A DNA stretch of 64,000 bases from Pseudeuparius sepicola (GCA_963920635.1 OY987299.1:18403401-18467400); one strand, 5' to 3'. Positions 34,307-44,504 are shown, counted from the first letter of the stretch. Numbers and translations are program-made. The notes: a model not told the origin generated them from the letters alone.

Positions 34307-34660
34307 CAAACAATAAATCTGACGAAGTTTATTAACTACATGTTACTATTTAAAATTTCTCATTTCTCTCAATTTCCATTCTTCATTTTTATCTGAAATC
34401 TTAAAATAGCGCATTTTGTTTTCCATAACGTCAATATAGTTGCAAACTGTCGATAATTAAATTATTACTATAATTTGGCATTTGTCTTCCATTTCCATGG
34501 CAAACTATGACCCAAGGGGCGAACATATATAACATGTATACTTCGTTCGAATCAGAAAAATGCGTAGAATTCAATAATCCAAAAATATACATTTAAAAAA
34601 ACATAAGTTATGTCTGTCACGGCTTTCTATAGCACACTGTATAAGGTTCAATAGCGTCAC

Positions 34661-35150
34661 AAAAAACTTTGTAGTAGTAGGTATCAGGTATCTAAAACTT
34701 TTGTAAGAAACTTTTTTTCTAACCTCAAAAACTTACAAGTTAAGGGGGGTTGTCAATTTATAGTGAGCCACCCTGTACAAACGCACCAAAACGCACTACC
34801 TGTCACTACCGTTTAGAGGAGTTTTAAAATGCCACCAGTAAGTACCTATACCTAAATACACAGACTGAACACACAGTTTATTCTGTTGGTGAGCGACAGA
34901 ACTTAGCATCCCCTAGCTTATGAAATCTATTTTGATACAGTAATAAGCCCACTGACATAATAAAACTACGAATCCATGATGAGATATTTCCATTGTAGCG
35001 GTAGCGATTTTTTCGTGTAGCAGGCCGATTCTACCTGCGCTGCCGTACGCCAAGGTATGTCGTGGGAGCACGAGTACGAGTATGGGGAGTATGGTATCGA
35101 AAAATCCGGCGATAGCTGCCTCCATACGGTTCACAACGAGGATCGGATGG
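34661..35150. other. Stretch with a CACCCTGTA element end, no gene
   Basis: GCCACCCTGTACA near 34772 is a right-hand element end without a visible partner. Short overlapping frames follow at 34900-35240 with no recognised domain. Confidence 0.4.
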
Positions 35151-35154
35151 ATTT

Positions 35155-35325
35155 AAAAACTTGACGTTGTTTATTAGGGTTTCATCAAGTCGAGAAATCT
35201 TGACTTGGACGTAATTTCTTGACTTGAAATTCAAGATCAAGAAATTAAATATGTCTTGACTCGACGCTCTCTTGAAAGCAAAAGTCTTGACGATTTGAAG
35301 ATTTCTTGAAATTGCTTGAAAAGAA
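35155..35325. repeat. Cluster of TCAAG/CTTGA words
   Basis: About a dozen CTTGA or TCAAG words in both orientations lie within 170 bp (TTCTTGACTTGAAATTCAAG near 35216 is typical). This density is far above its surroundings and resembles subterminal repeat arrays of hAT-like elements. It stands just upstream of a short ATG frame (35357). Confidence 0.5.
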
Positions 35326-35356
35326 GCGGTGCGCGAAGTTTAATGTGTTTAAATTC

Positions 35357-35410
35357 ATGGCTCCCAAATCCCGACGTCTAGTCTCCAACTTGGATACGTC
35401 GAAGCAGTAG
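35357..35410 (+). CDS. 17-aa leader-like frame after the TCAAG cluster
   Basis: ATG at 35357 opens MAPKSRRLVSNLDTSKQ, then TAG directly followed by GTATTA. It could be the first coding exon of a deleted transposon gene with a donor at the stop. It is too short to identify, and chance is possible. Confidence 0.15.
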   Translation: MAPKSRRLVSNLDTSKQ

Positions 35411-36114
35411 GTATTATTATTATTTTTTGTTATATTTTGTAAGTTAATTCTTATTTTTTTGGTTTTGTGATATAAAAATAATATTGTTGCTTGTTGTATT
35501 TTTAAGTTCATTATTATCTTTTGTTTTGGATTATAACATGAATATGTTGTGTTTGCTGTATTTGTAAGTTTATTTTTATTTTTTTGTTTTGTGTTATAAA
35601 AAGAATATTGTTTTGTTTATAATAATCATAGATTTTTATTTATTATTAATAAATTTTGTATGCTTTATAGACGTGTTTTTATCCATATTAAAATATAAAG
35701 TATGCACTGATAAAAATCTCTGAAAATAAAAGCCCAGTTTGTACGAGTGGTTTTGCTAATGGGCAAAATAGGGCTTGAGAATAAAATTATCTAGAAAAAT
35801 TTCCGGCGCGAGTGGTATTTGTCGAGAGTATTTCACGAATACGATTTAATAATTTCTGTATTAATTTTTTATGTTTACATTTCCAAAATGACTCATTTTG
35901 AACGAGTTTATTAACAGCTTCGACTGTAGCGTAATAAATTTAAACGGAGGCGGAGGTCTAAATAACAAGAATTTAGCAATGTAAAAGTTATATAAATTCA
36001 TTGATATAATGCTTAATAATAGCGCAACATAATTTATAAGCTGCATAATTTAGAACAGTGTGAAACACACAAACTTTAAGAAGTAAGTACGTGTTTATAT
36101 CGAACAGATTCGCG
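35411..36114. other. AT-rich stretch, no gene
   Basis: It contains repeated TTTTGTTTTGTGNTATAAAAA phrases near 35460 and 35585, which look like an old local duplication. Nothing else is recognised. Confidence 0.4.
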
Positions 36115-36165
36115 GTTGCTAAGCAACGAAATGATAATTTGCACAAGTGCAATTACCGGTAATTG
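36115..36165. promoter_or_regulatory. Three palindromes in 51 bp: X-box-like and homeodomain-like
   Basis: GTTGCTAAGCAAC (36115-36127) fits the RFX X-box half-site pair. TTGCACAAGTGCAA (36139-36152) is an inverted repeat. CAATTACCGGTAATTG (36150-36165) is a perfect 16-bp palindrome with ATTA/TAAT cores. They lie in sequence that looks single-copy. A binding role is inference. Confidence 0.35.
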
Positions 36166-36755
36166 AATATATAATAATTAAAATCAATGACATAATTATT
36201 TGACCAGAACTATGTAATATTTGGTCGTTACTATATTACTGGCCTATAAATACCGTACTTAAATACTTACCTTATTTGGCTCAAATAAAATACTATTGAA
36301 CTGCATATATATTATCTTCCAATTTGCTATTTTATATTTTTGTTTCAATCATGCGTTTATTCGACTAGAAATCATATATTTATTTCCCGTCCATTTTAGC
36401 TATTATTTTTTTAAGATAGCAAAGATGCAATGAAACAGAAGCAGATCTTGAGATTAGGAACTGAAATATAAACTTTGCATCAAAATATTATGTAGGGAGT
36501 TTTCTTTCCAAAAGCACTGCAATATAGCCCTTTGATATTATAATATTGTTAACTTTTAATATTCTAAAATCACCTGCTTATGTAAAATAAGGATTCGTCG
36601 TGCCAACGCACAAAAAAAACAACATATTTTTGAATAAAGCCTTTTATTGGCTTTATAAGTTTAACAAAATCAAAGTAAATTCTATAAAAAATTAAAAAAA
36701 AGTGTACCTAAATTACATAAACAATCGTTCTTTTCTTCTTTTAAAGAACTTTAGC
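36166..36755. other. AT-rich stretch, no gene
   Basis: No element end, RNA gene or coding pattern seen before the M9 MITE at 36756. Confidence 0.4.
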
Positions 36756-36889
36756 GTTGACTGACGTATTAATAAACACTGCTCACGGTTGTCAAGTCTG
36801 ACACTTTTTTGGCTCACCATGCGCTTTCCGGACACAAAATACAATACAAAATACATTGTCTGAGAAGTCTTATAAATATGTCAGTCAAT
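36756..36889 (+). mobile_element. MITE family M9, copy 4 (internally deleted)
   Basis: 134 bp, with TIRs GTTGACTGACGTATTAATAA and the complement of ATTGACTGACATATTTATAA. Flanking 9-mers AACTTTAGC (36747-36755) and GACTTCAGG (36890-36898) agree at 6 of 9. About 50 bp of the interior is missing compared with copies 1 and 2. Confidence 0.7.
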
Positions 36890-37130
36890 GACTTCAGGTT
36901 ATATAGTGTGAAATTAACTAACCAATAATGAAATCGCAAAAATCTGAAATAAAAATGCTGCAATATATCGAATATACATTTCGGCTACTTTTAGTTAATT
37001 TCGCCCCAATATCCTAAATATCTACTAAATAATAGGTGTAACCACAGAAAATCTACTACGTATAACAACTCTGTAAAAAAAATAAAAAGTTTTTGTGTAA
37101 ACTAAATAAACAATTTTTTCCTATTAGGTA

Positions 37131-37563
37131 TACAGGGTGTCCCAAAAGTAATGAGCCATAGAGCAAGGGCATATATTTTGGGTCAAAATATTACGATTGA
37201 GTTTAACAACTACATACGGATCAAATCTCAATATAGTTACTGAGATAGAGGGCTTTGAAGTTCATTTTTTGAAATCGAATTATGGCTACATCTCCCAAAA
37301 TAATCAAGCTGCTGAACTGAAATGTGGAACTGCTATGTTTTTGGAGATAAGCTGAAAATGTCAGTTTCTACGTATCTTACAGAGGGCCCTACTTACGCTG
37401 TTTTCGGATCGTGCTTTTACTCGTAACTTTTTTGAGGTTATTTTTTTGGTCTTGCAGAGCCATCATTTTAGTGCATCTTTTCGTTCTGCAACAAAGAGGT
37501 ACTCTTGTTTCATAACGATAAAATCAACCGTTTGCGTTGAAATTGGCAGAATGTGCCCCAAAA
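37131..37563 (+). mobile_element. Single arm related to the 32650-33820 foldback
   Basis: TACAGGGTGTCCC start, then ATGGCTACATCTCCCAAAAT, GGATCGTGCTTTTACTCGTA and ATCAACCGTTTGCGTTGAAA match the left arm at 32780-33070. The sequence then stops at a short AT-rich palindrome (37566-37593). The second arm is absent. Confidence 0.65.
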
Positions 37564-37593
37564 CAAATAATATAGGTATTACCTATTATTATT

Positions 37594-38063
37594 AAATAAA
37601 TATATTATGCATTAGAAAAGTAATAAGCATTTCTATGAATATCTTTAACAATTGACCTAATTGATTTTGACTTTTGAATCAAATAGCATTGCAACTTAAA
37701 TAATCATTTATTTGGAAATCTATGAACGTCGGTGGACTCAAATATGTCTATTGATTAAACTTAAACAAATTAGCCATTTGTTTCCATTCCATTTACATTT
37801 TATATGTATAGATGGCCAATTATTGGCACCATTATTTATTTTCTAAAGAGCAACCTGTGTAACAAATATATATTATATAGATATAGTCTGCGGTATTATA
37901 TACATAATACCACCACCGGTGCCACTACAAGCTTGCTATGGTAATTTATATAATAAACAAGTAATAATAAACTGGATGCCTTACTTACCTTGGAATGAGG
38001 GACAAAGGTGGCTTAGTTTATTATTATCCAGCCAAGCTTGCATCTCCATTTTTATAAATACAC
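37594..38063. other. AT-rich stretch, no gene
   Basis: A small hairpin GGTATTATATACATAATACC lies near 37891. No other structure or coding pattern is seen. Confidence 0.4.
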
Positions 38064-38318
38064 CTAATTAATACACTCCAAAAAGTTCAGGGGCGAGCTG
38101 ACCCGGCAGCAGAGGTCTGCGTCGCAGACGGGCTGCCAAATCCAGGGGCGGCCACAGGCTGCCCTTCCGTCGTGAAAACATATTTGTTCAGAAAAAAGGT
38201 AGTAAGTCTCTACATTACTTGCATTCGCCCTCAAAAAGAATATCGTCAACAATGCAACAACAACATATTGATATGAACCCGTAAACCCGTCGGCGGCGTC
38301 GGTCGGCAGTCGGCGCAC
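38064..38318 (-). CDS. Possible orphan secreted Cys-rich peptide, 84 aa
   Basis: ATG-started frame with a hydrophobic core (YVVVALLTIFFL, residues 18-29) and a plausible signal-peptidase site after RANA (residue 33). The remainder has six cysteines, spaced C-x7-C-x9-C-x4-CC-x10-C, two residues before the stop. This fits a small secreted disulfide-rich peptide, but no family is recognised and the frame lies in a GC-enriched island where chance frames are common. No splice or promoter evidence is visible. Confidence 0.2.
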   Translation of the reverse strand: MRRLPTDAADGFTGSYQYVVVALLTIFFLRANASNVETYYLFSEQICFHDGRAACGRPWIWQPVCDADLCCRVSSPLNFLECIN

Positions 38319-39003
38319 ATTAAAAATTATCGGCCGTCGGCAAATTAAAAATTATAAAAAACTATCTAAGGTCTTCTATGAGCCAAGAGAGATTAACCGA
38401 TTTAGCAATAATTTCCATTGAATGTATCCTACTTGATACAAAAAATATTAGTGATATAATATCAGTTTGCCAGTGTTAATGCCAGAAAGGTACCATTCGT
38501 TTAACTTGTATCTTGTGCCTTGTACCTAAGGGATAACCCCAATATTTTAGGAATATTTTATTTTTTGTTTCATTTAGAGGAAAATGTTTTATTTATTTTT
38601 ACAAGTACCTGTATTTGTTTCCCATGCAAAATATATTTATTTTCAGTTACATGATTACTTTGTAAACCTAATTCTTTTTACATTTTTAGTTTCTTTTTCT
38701 TAGAAAATTATTTAATTTTAAACATTTTTTTATTTTAAAGAACCATTTACCTTGTTCTTTTCAGTCTGGAAATTCTACAAGACCCAAAACATATTACTCG
38801 TTATAATAAGACTGATTGGATGTGGTATTGTATTGTTATAAATATAGTTACCGGCAGAAAGTTAAACGCAAAAATTTTATATTTTTAAACTCTGATTTCG
38901 ATTAATTTAAATTTCTAGCTGCTAATTGAACAAAATTAAAGTTTAGTAGCAAATTCATGTGTTATCCGATAATAAGTTGCGCTTGCGGTATTTTTTTTGT
39001 AAT
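38319..39003. other. AT-rich stretch, no gene
   Basis: It starts with the tail of the GC-richer patch (ATTAAAAATTATCGGCCGTC with the first half repeated), then turns AT-rich with no recognisable content. Confidence 0.4.
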
Positions 39004-39322
39004 ACACAGGGTGGTCGAAAAAAATACAAAAAAAGTTAAATGTTTTTTGACTAGGTGGCTGTGACTTTAAATCTACCTTTGATTCCAAACAACTTTTGTA
39101 AGTAACTTTTTACCGTATTTTAAAAAATAAGGGTACTTTACTCTTGAGTTATATTGACATTTTTGAATCTACCTCGTATCCAAAAAGAGATATTTCAATT
39201 TTGATATGTGCGTTTTGAGTTTGAAATGATGCACCAACTTTTATCAAGAATAAAATTTTCGGAGAAATTAATAATAAAAAAGTTTTCTATTTGTGTCCAA
39301 CTTTATGTGGGTCACTGTATAT
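39004..39322. mobile_element. ACAGGGTG-ended fragment
   Basis: Begins CACAGGGTGGTCG and ends near GTGGGTCACTGTATA, suggesting a worn terminal pair. No internal inverted arms or coding sequence. Confidence 0.35.
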
Positions 39323-39859
39323 ATTTTTGAGAATACCTATTATTATTTTTGTTATACCTACCTAATAATTTTTTCAATTACCTCGTAGGTAATTACAAGA
39401 GACGGAAAATTCTATATAGTTTTTATAACCCGAAAGAATTTTTTTATTCTATTCTGCAGACGGGCGGCCAAACAACTAGGAACGCCACTGAAAAAGTTCC
39501 CGATATTTGCGCGCTGTTGGCTCGGCACGGGTTTTACAGCGACTGAGGCCGGAGCGAGTCGAGACTCGTCACTGGGCACTAAATGAACTAAAAATTTGTT
39601 TGGTACAAATAAGTAAACGCTTGTACCAAATACTTTTTTTTTAATGAGCTAACCAAAGAAATAACCACGAAAGAAATTAATATTTATTTTATTTAAATAA
39701 TAAATCCCTCAAACAAATTTGGCAAAAATGTCAAACAACACGATGTCTTTAGAATAAATATATTTTAATTGAACCAACCGATAAATATTTAGAATAAATA
39801 AAAAAAAGACAAGTAAATGATTTATTTAGATATTTTTGAAAATTTTTATCTGTGTTCCG
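39323..39859. other. Stretch with no recognised gene
   Basis: AT-rich, apart from a short GC-richer patch at about 39460-39570. No coding or element structure is recognised. Confidence 0.4.
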
Positions 39860-40290
39860 ACAACCTTCCCACCGAAATGAGTCGCATTCCGCGCAACCTC
39901 GCCGATCAATCAGGGCGGGTGAGCGGGTGCCGTCGGGCCCGGAGGCCGCGCCGCGCCGGCCCGTCTGCGGCCCCGCGACAAATGAGGGCGATTCCCGGAA
40001 CGGGGCCCGTTTAAGACAATTTATCTCGGCCGGGCCGACACCTGCTACGTTGGCTTAGGACCCGGCCGGGCGGACAATGGGGCCCCAGTGTGAGAAAATC
40101 GCGAATCGCGCGCCGCCGCCGCCGGCGCCGTCCGACGGGACTTAATTGCTCGCCGGGCCTACGGGGTAACGCTGGTGCGTCACTAGCCGGGACCGTCGCA
40201 ATGATAAAGGCCTGCCAGCTGGCGACGCGAAACGTCACTACGTCATCACAGGGAGGTCGGGAGGTTGCTTTTTGAAGTTGTTTACGTTTA
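39860..40290. promoter_or_regulatory. GC/CpG-rich single-copy island
   Basis: One of the most GC-rich parts of the window (GCCGCGCCGCGCC, CCCGGCCGGGCGG). Frames on both strands are Arg/Ala/Pro/Gly-rich shadows. It lies just left of the duplicated segment at 40357. A promoter-like CpG island or regulatory element is possible. Confidence 0.35.
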
Positions 40291-40336
40291 CTTGTCTGGC
40301 GATTTTCCTGTTTTAAAGAACGTTTGTTGTGTGTTG

Positions 40337-40570
40337 GACTGTATTTTTTAGATAGAACGACCTTTGGTGTGTAGGTAAAAGGTATTGTCACCGGTGTCAC
40401 CTCCCACTTCGCTAAAGAAAGAAGAATAAAGTACATATATTATTATTTAATAAGATAACCTTTGAATTATGTTATAATATACAACTGAAATTTGTAATAG
40501 TAATAATAGGTACTGATACTCACCAAAAATACCTACAAAAAGAAGTAAGACTGTGTTTTTTAGATAGAAC
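40337..40570 (-). repeat. Duplicated segment, copy A, between 22-bp direct repeats
   Basis: 40357-40545 is nearly identical to 44277-44504. Copy A is bracketed by GACTGTATTTTTTAGATAG (from 40337) and GACTGTGTTTTTTAGATAG (from 40549), 22-bp direct repeats with one mismatch, which look like a long target-site duplication. On the minus strand the segment holds a pyrimidine tract ending TTTAG, a classic splice acceptor, then about 50 nt that stay open, so it may include an exon. Confidence 0.7.
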
Positions 40571-40685
40571 GTGGAGTTTTATTAATAAGGTGGTAAAACA
40601 GCAATGGTTCAGAATAAAGTGATTAAAGTTCAATTTTAGTTTTTAGTTTTTAGGTGGTGTCTATAGTTTCGGACTAATTTAAATC

Positions 40686-40833
40686 ATGCCGTGGACGCGT
40701 TCCGTTCCCAACTGCAAGGGAAACTACAAAGGCGGTCCTAATGTGTCCGCTTTTTCCTCCATAAAGATCCAATTTTAAGGGAAAAGTGGGTTAAGGCCAT
40801 CAAAAGAGATTTTGTTCCTACACAGTTTTCCAG
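40686..40833 (+). pseudogene. THAP zinc-finger exon, frameshifted
   Basis: ATG at 40686 begins MPWTRSVPNCKGNYKGGPNV, the start of a THAP domain (C-x-GNY). After FSS the frame slips by one, and the next frame continues HKDPILREKWVKAIKRDF with VPTQFSR, the expected middle of the domain with its W-V-xAI-KR motif. The first frame stops at TAA (40776-40778). The final C-x2-H pair is not found. THAP domains are DNA-binding modules of P-element-type transposases and host factors. This is a broken N-terminal exon of one or the other. Confidence 0.7.
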
Positions 40834-40860
40834 GATTTTGGTTTGGACTGTTGGAGAGTG

Positions 40861-43102
40861 TTATACCTAACAAGTTTACGTGATTAAACGTAACCACCTT
40901 GAAATCAGAGAGTTTTATGGTTTTATTAATTCGAATTTAGTTCTATCTAGGCAGGCAAATAAGAAATAATTGGCATTTACGAAAATTTTACCGGTAGATA
41001 TCTAAATGCACCAAAACCCTTTGAAAATGTGACTTTCACTCTCGTAGAATATTATCCGTGTTGTAAAACCATGAGCTATATATGTAAACAATCATTTTAA
41101 AGTGTTGTTTTACCAAATTTACCAAGTTGACACCTTTTGAATTTGAATTTGGCGCCTAAGGCTCACCTCCCTTGGATGACTCATCGCTTTCAGCTGGCGG
41201 GCCTTGTTATTGCGACGGTGCCGCACTAGCGGCAACGGTTCCCAAAAAATTCATTTGATTTTTTTTTCGCGCAACTCGTATCCACCGAAAATTTTGTGAT
41301 GCTTTATCGTCGAATGATTTTCTTATTGGCAATATTATTGTACTGAATCTCAACAATCACAGTCCAAACTCGTTGCCTTGGTTACCACTTTTATCGTTTA
41401 GCCTTGACAAATCACAAATAAACTTGTCAGATACTGTCACTTACCAAGAATACTCTATCAGCTCCAAAAATCGCACCAAAATCGCGTTATAACCTTCCAC
41501 TTCCCTCAGGCCCAATTCCCAGGGCTTATATATATATATATATATTCAAATGGAAGCCTGGAGACCTCTAGAATCTTCCTAGCCAATGACAGATGCACAA
41601 ATCAAAGTTCTAGCAAATTTCTAGAAACTGATGGAAGCTCTACAGAAAAAACGATGGAAACAAAGATACGCGACGGAAAATGCCTCTAAATTAATCATAA
41701 AAATTATAAAACTGTAAGTAGAATACTCAAACTTAAAATTTATCTGCTAAATCTTTGAGTAGGTTAGAAAACAATGAACATGTCTGTCCATTGAAAGCTG
41801 ATATAACAACTTTAGATGCATTTTTCGTTACAATATTTTATAAATTAGGTATTATATACCTTCCTACAAGGTGATTTCTCCTTAAAATCACAGTGTAAAT
41901 TTTATTTTTTTACAATAAAAAAGTCAATAGAAAAACTTTTAAATAAAATATTACGAAACTGCACTTGGGGTGTTGTCCTACTCAGCTTCACGTCATGTAC
42001 CTAACAATTTTCACGTCTCGTGATTAAAAAACTAAATAGCTATTCAGTCGCCGCATAAATACATATACAGGGTGTATCGGTCATCGGACATTAATTTTAA
42101 CCACGTAATCGGGGAGCCCATAAAGTAAAAAACACAAAAAAATACTCGATGTTCAGAAAATGGGGCAAATCAATCTTTGTCCGTGCTTAATGAACGCCGC
42201 TGGAATCTCGCAGAAAGCGCTTAGCGGGGAGGTCTTACCTCTCCTTAGGCGATGGTGGAGATGAACAATGTTGGAATTGCGCGATGTTGTCTAATTTCAG
42301 ATAGGAACAAAAATTAGGTAGCTACCTTTGAAAATTATTCCCGTTGGTAGGTTTGCTATCCCACGAACTGATGGTTATTGCTTTCTTCATGCGCGCACAG
42401 AAATAATTTAACAAACACATCACTTTTTATCACTTTGCCGATATTTCAAGTACCTAGGCAGCGGAAATTTAAAGAATGCTTATAAAAAGAACTTTTTTCT
42501 CTCGATTTCTTGGCTGAACTCCGCTACGCGTCGTTCAGCCAACTGCAATCGCGTGCGGAAAAGTGGCACTTTCCGCACTTGTTAGGAAATATACTATTAC
42601 CTACACTTAAGCCTGGTTCTTGCAGCAAATAATTTTTATCTTTATGCTTTTGCTTTATGCTTTATGCTTTGCTAATTAATAGAAGCGTTCAGGCAATACT
42701 TTAAGAAGTTTCAACTTATAATCTTTATTATTCTCAAAGCTCAATTGCCAATTCGAGGTTAAGAAATACAAAATTGTTTGCCAAATAAAAGCTATAGGTA
42801 TTGTTAACTACAATCACCAACGAGAACTCCACCACGCGAAAAACTCTATTTAGCAGCAAAAAAAGTTCGTAGGTATGCATTCAAATTTCACATGTGCAAA
42901 TAATTTTTAAAAAGCAAGCTGCCTGAACGTGTGTTTTATTTCTTTAAAGTAAGTACTGCAGCCACCGGTTGCAGAGAAGAATTCCGGCCGGACGGGCCAC
43001 GACAAGAAATACCTACGCGTTTCCCGAATATCGGCAATGAAAAACTGTTTAGTTTTAGTTATTAGACTATAGACACTAGACACCGCCTGCGTTTGCGACA
43101 GA
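40861..43102. other. Long stretch with fragments, no gene
   Basis: (TA)n at about 41527-41545. A one-sided element end TACAGGGTGTATCGG starts near 42067. TTTATGC units repeat near 42650. TTTCCGCAC...AAATATACTATTACC near 42568 has a loose echo at 62690-62760. A minus-strand 100-codon frame at 42907-43209 has no domain and overlaps the palindrome at 43110. Confidence 0.4.
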
Positions 43103-43109
43103 GTAATAG

Positions 43110-43147
43110 CACAGACATATATAGCTTCGCTACTATATATGTCTGTG
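43110..43147. mobile_element. 38-bp palindrome with perfect 7-bp TSD (nano-palindrome 2)
   Basis: Arms CACAGACATATATAG and CTATATATGTCTGTG are exact complements around an 8-nt loop. GTAATAG stands directly on both sides (43103-43109 and 43148-43154). The CACAGAC-TATATA arm is nearly the same as that of the palindrome at 60326, so these two are one family. Confidence 0.75.
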
Positions 43148-43459
43148 GTAATAGCAATGTTGCCAGTGCCATACTGGCAAAACGAAAAGCCGTTACATAC
43201 TGCTGTCAAAAGTCACCAATTTGCCGTTACATGACATGGCATAGTTGCAACAAGTGTAAGCACATCTAGAATATGATTTTTTATTATGTAGTTATCTTTA
43301 GATTGAAACTAAAAAATAAATGGAACCGGTCGTTTGACTTTAGACTCTTATACCTACATTAAAAAAATCAAAAACAAATTTTATAGGTAATTTTATACAA
43401 ATTAAAATATCAAAATGTAAGAATAAACTTCGCTTAATCTGATTTTTTTGTATACATAT

Positions 43460-43830
43460 AAACTTTTATTTGGCTTTACCTGTTAGTATCTTAGTATCTT
43501 AGTACTTAGCCCAACTAAACATTCCTTATACTTATGTGTGAACTGTGGGTCAAATTTTTCAAGTGAATTTTAAACCTCTTCCGTCTTCCACCCAACCGAT
43601 TGAGCTGAAATTTTACACACACTTTTATTGCTGGTGACACTAAAATCTAATATACTCCATATAGCCCAATATTGTAATTTGTTCAAAATAGCCGCCTCTT
43701 CAGGTGGCGCATTACCATTTTCTTTTATAGCAACCTTGATATCAAAAAATGAAAGGGAAAAAAACGAAAAGTGAGTGATGTCATATTAAATTCAATATGG
43801 CGACCTCCCTAAGATGGTGCATTTTTCCAT
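43460..43830 (+). repeat. R1 copy 2
   Basis: AACTTTTATTTGGCTTTACCTG, GTGAATTTTAAACC, GATTGAGCTGAAATTTTACA and GAGTGATGTCATATTAAATT, then CAATATGGCGACC, match R1 copies 1 and 3 in order. No insertions. Confidence 0.6.
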
Positions 43831-44276
43831 ACCTACCCTTAAGTTTGTAGGTATTGGCTAATATCTTATTTTGGTCGCGTAATAAGAAACGATAGTTACT
43901 ATAATATGTATAGATATATTTCCTGAGGCCGAAGGCTCGTGATTATTATAGCACGACGGCCGCGTGACCGCAACCCAAGATCTCCGTAACAAATGACAGA
44001 AATCTCCCAATAAAATAAAACAAGTGTATACCTGCGGCCCTTTGGGTTTTGGATAAGCCCAAAACAAATGGTGCGAATTTGAATTCGAAATTGACTTTCT
44101 TCTTTCACACTCTCTTCCCATTGTGCTTGTCCAAGGTGGATGATCAATCTTACAGGTTCCATTGTTGGCATTGTTGCCCGATTTGGGTGGATATTTATTG
44201 GCTGGAATACATTTGTATAATGAGATAAACTTCTTTCAATAGCGAGGATGATTGTAAATATTTTGAGAATATCACG
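43831..44276. other. Stretch with overlapping minus frames, no gene recognised
   Basis: A 142-codon minus frame (43899-44327) begins inside duplicated segment copy B and runs through this stretch. It has no domain I recognise and overlaps another open minus frame, so a protein is not supported. Confidence 0.3.
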
Positions 44277-44504
44277 ACGACCTTTGGTGTGTAGGTAAAA
44301 GGTATTGTCACCGGTGTCACCTCCCACTTCGCTAAAGAAAGAAGAATAAAGTACATATATTATTATTTAATAAGATAACCTTTGAACATTGAATAAGGTC
44401 CGAATACCTTAATCAATGCTTTGAATTATGTTATAATATACAACTGAAATTTGTAATAGTAATAATAGGTACTGATACTTATCAAAAATACCTACAAAAA
44501 GAAG
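44277..44504 (-). repeat. Duplicated segment, copy B, containing a palindromic insert
   Basis: Nearly identical to 40357-40545, except for a 39-bp gain: a 32-bp palindrome (44387-44418) plus a 7-bp duplication. The length difference between the copies (228 versus 189 bp) is exactly these 39 bp. Confidence 0.8.
44387..44418. mobile_element. 32-bp palindrome with perfect 7-bp TSD (nano-palindrome 3)
   Basis: CATTGAATAAGGT pairs with ACCTTAATCAATG (one mismatch in 13) around a 6-nt loop. CTTTGAA precedes (44380-44386) and follows (44419-44425). The empty site, with a single CTTTGAA, is preserved at 40460-40466 in copy A, so insertion with target duplication is directly visible. Confidence 0.8.

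Larger units (their letters stand above)
31331..34660. mobile_element. Outer inverted-repeat element carrying nested insertions
   Basis: Arms 31331-31646 and 34325-34660 are reverse complements: TGACGCTATTG-ACCTTATA, AACTTATGTTTTTTTAAATG, ATATTTTTGGATTATTGAATT, GAAATTGAGAGAAATGAGA. Between them lie the LINE fragment, the 1.17-kb foldback, and the small 49-bp-TIR element. The arms are older than the perfect TIRs of the innermost piece. Confidence 0.65.

Noticed and set aside
36150..36165. CAATTACCGGTAATTG as a nano-palindrome
   Set aside because: No direct repeat on the flanks; kept only as a possible binding site.
39817..40436. Arg/Pro-rich frames in the GC island, including a 141-codon minus frame
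   Set aside because: Composition explains them; the minus frame starts in a duplicated repeat segment and has no recognisable domain.
43899..44327. A 142-codon minus-strand gene
   Set aside because: It begins in a duplicated repeat, overlaps another open minus frame, and shows no domain or protein-like conservation.
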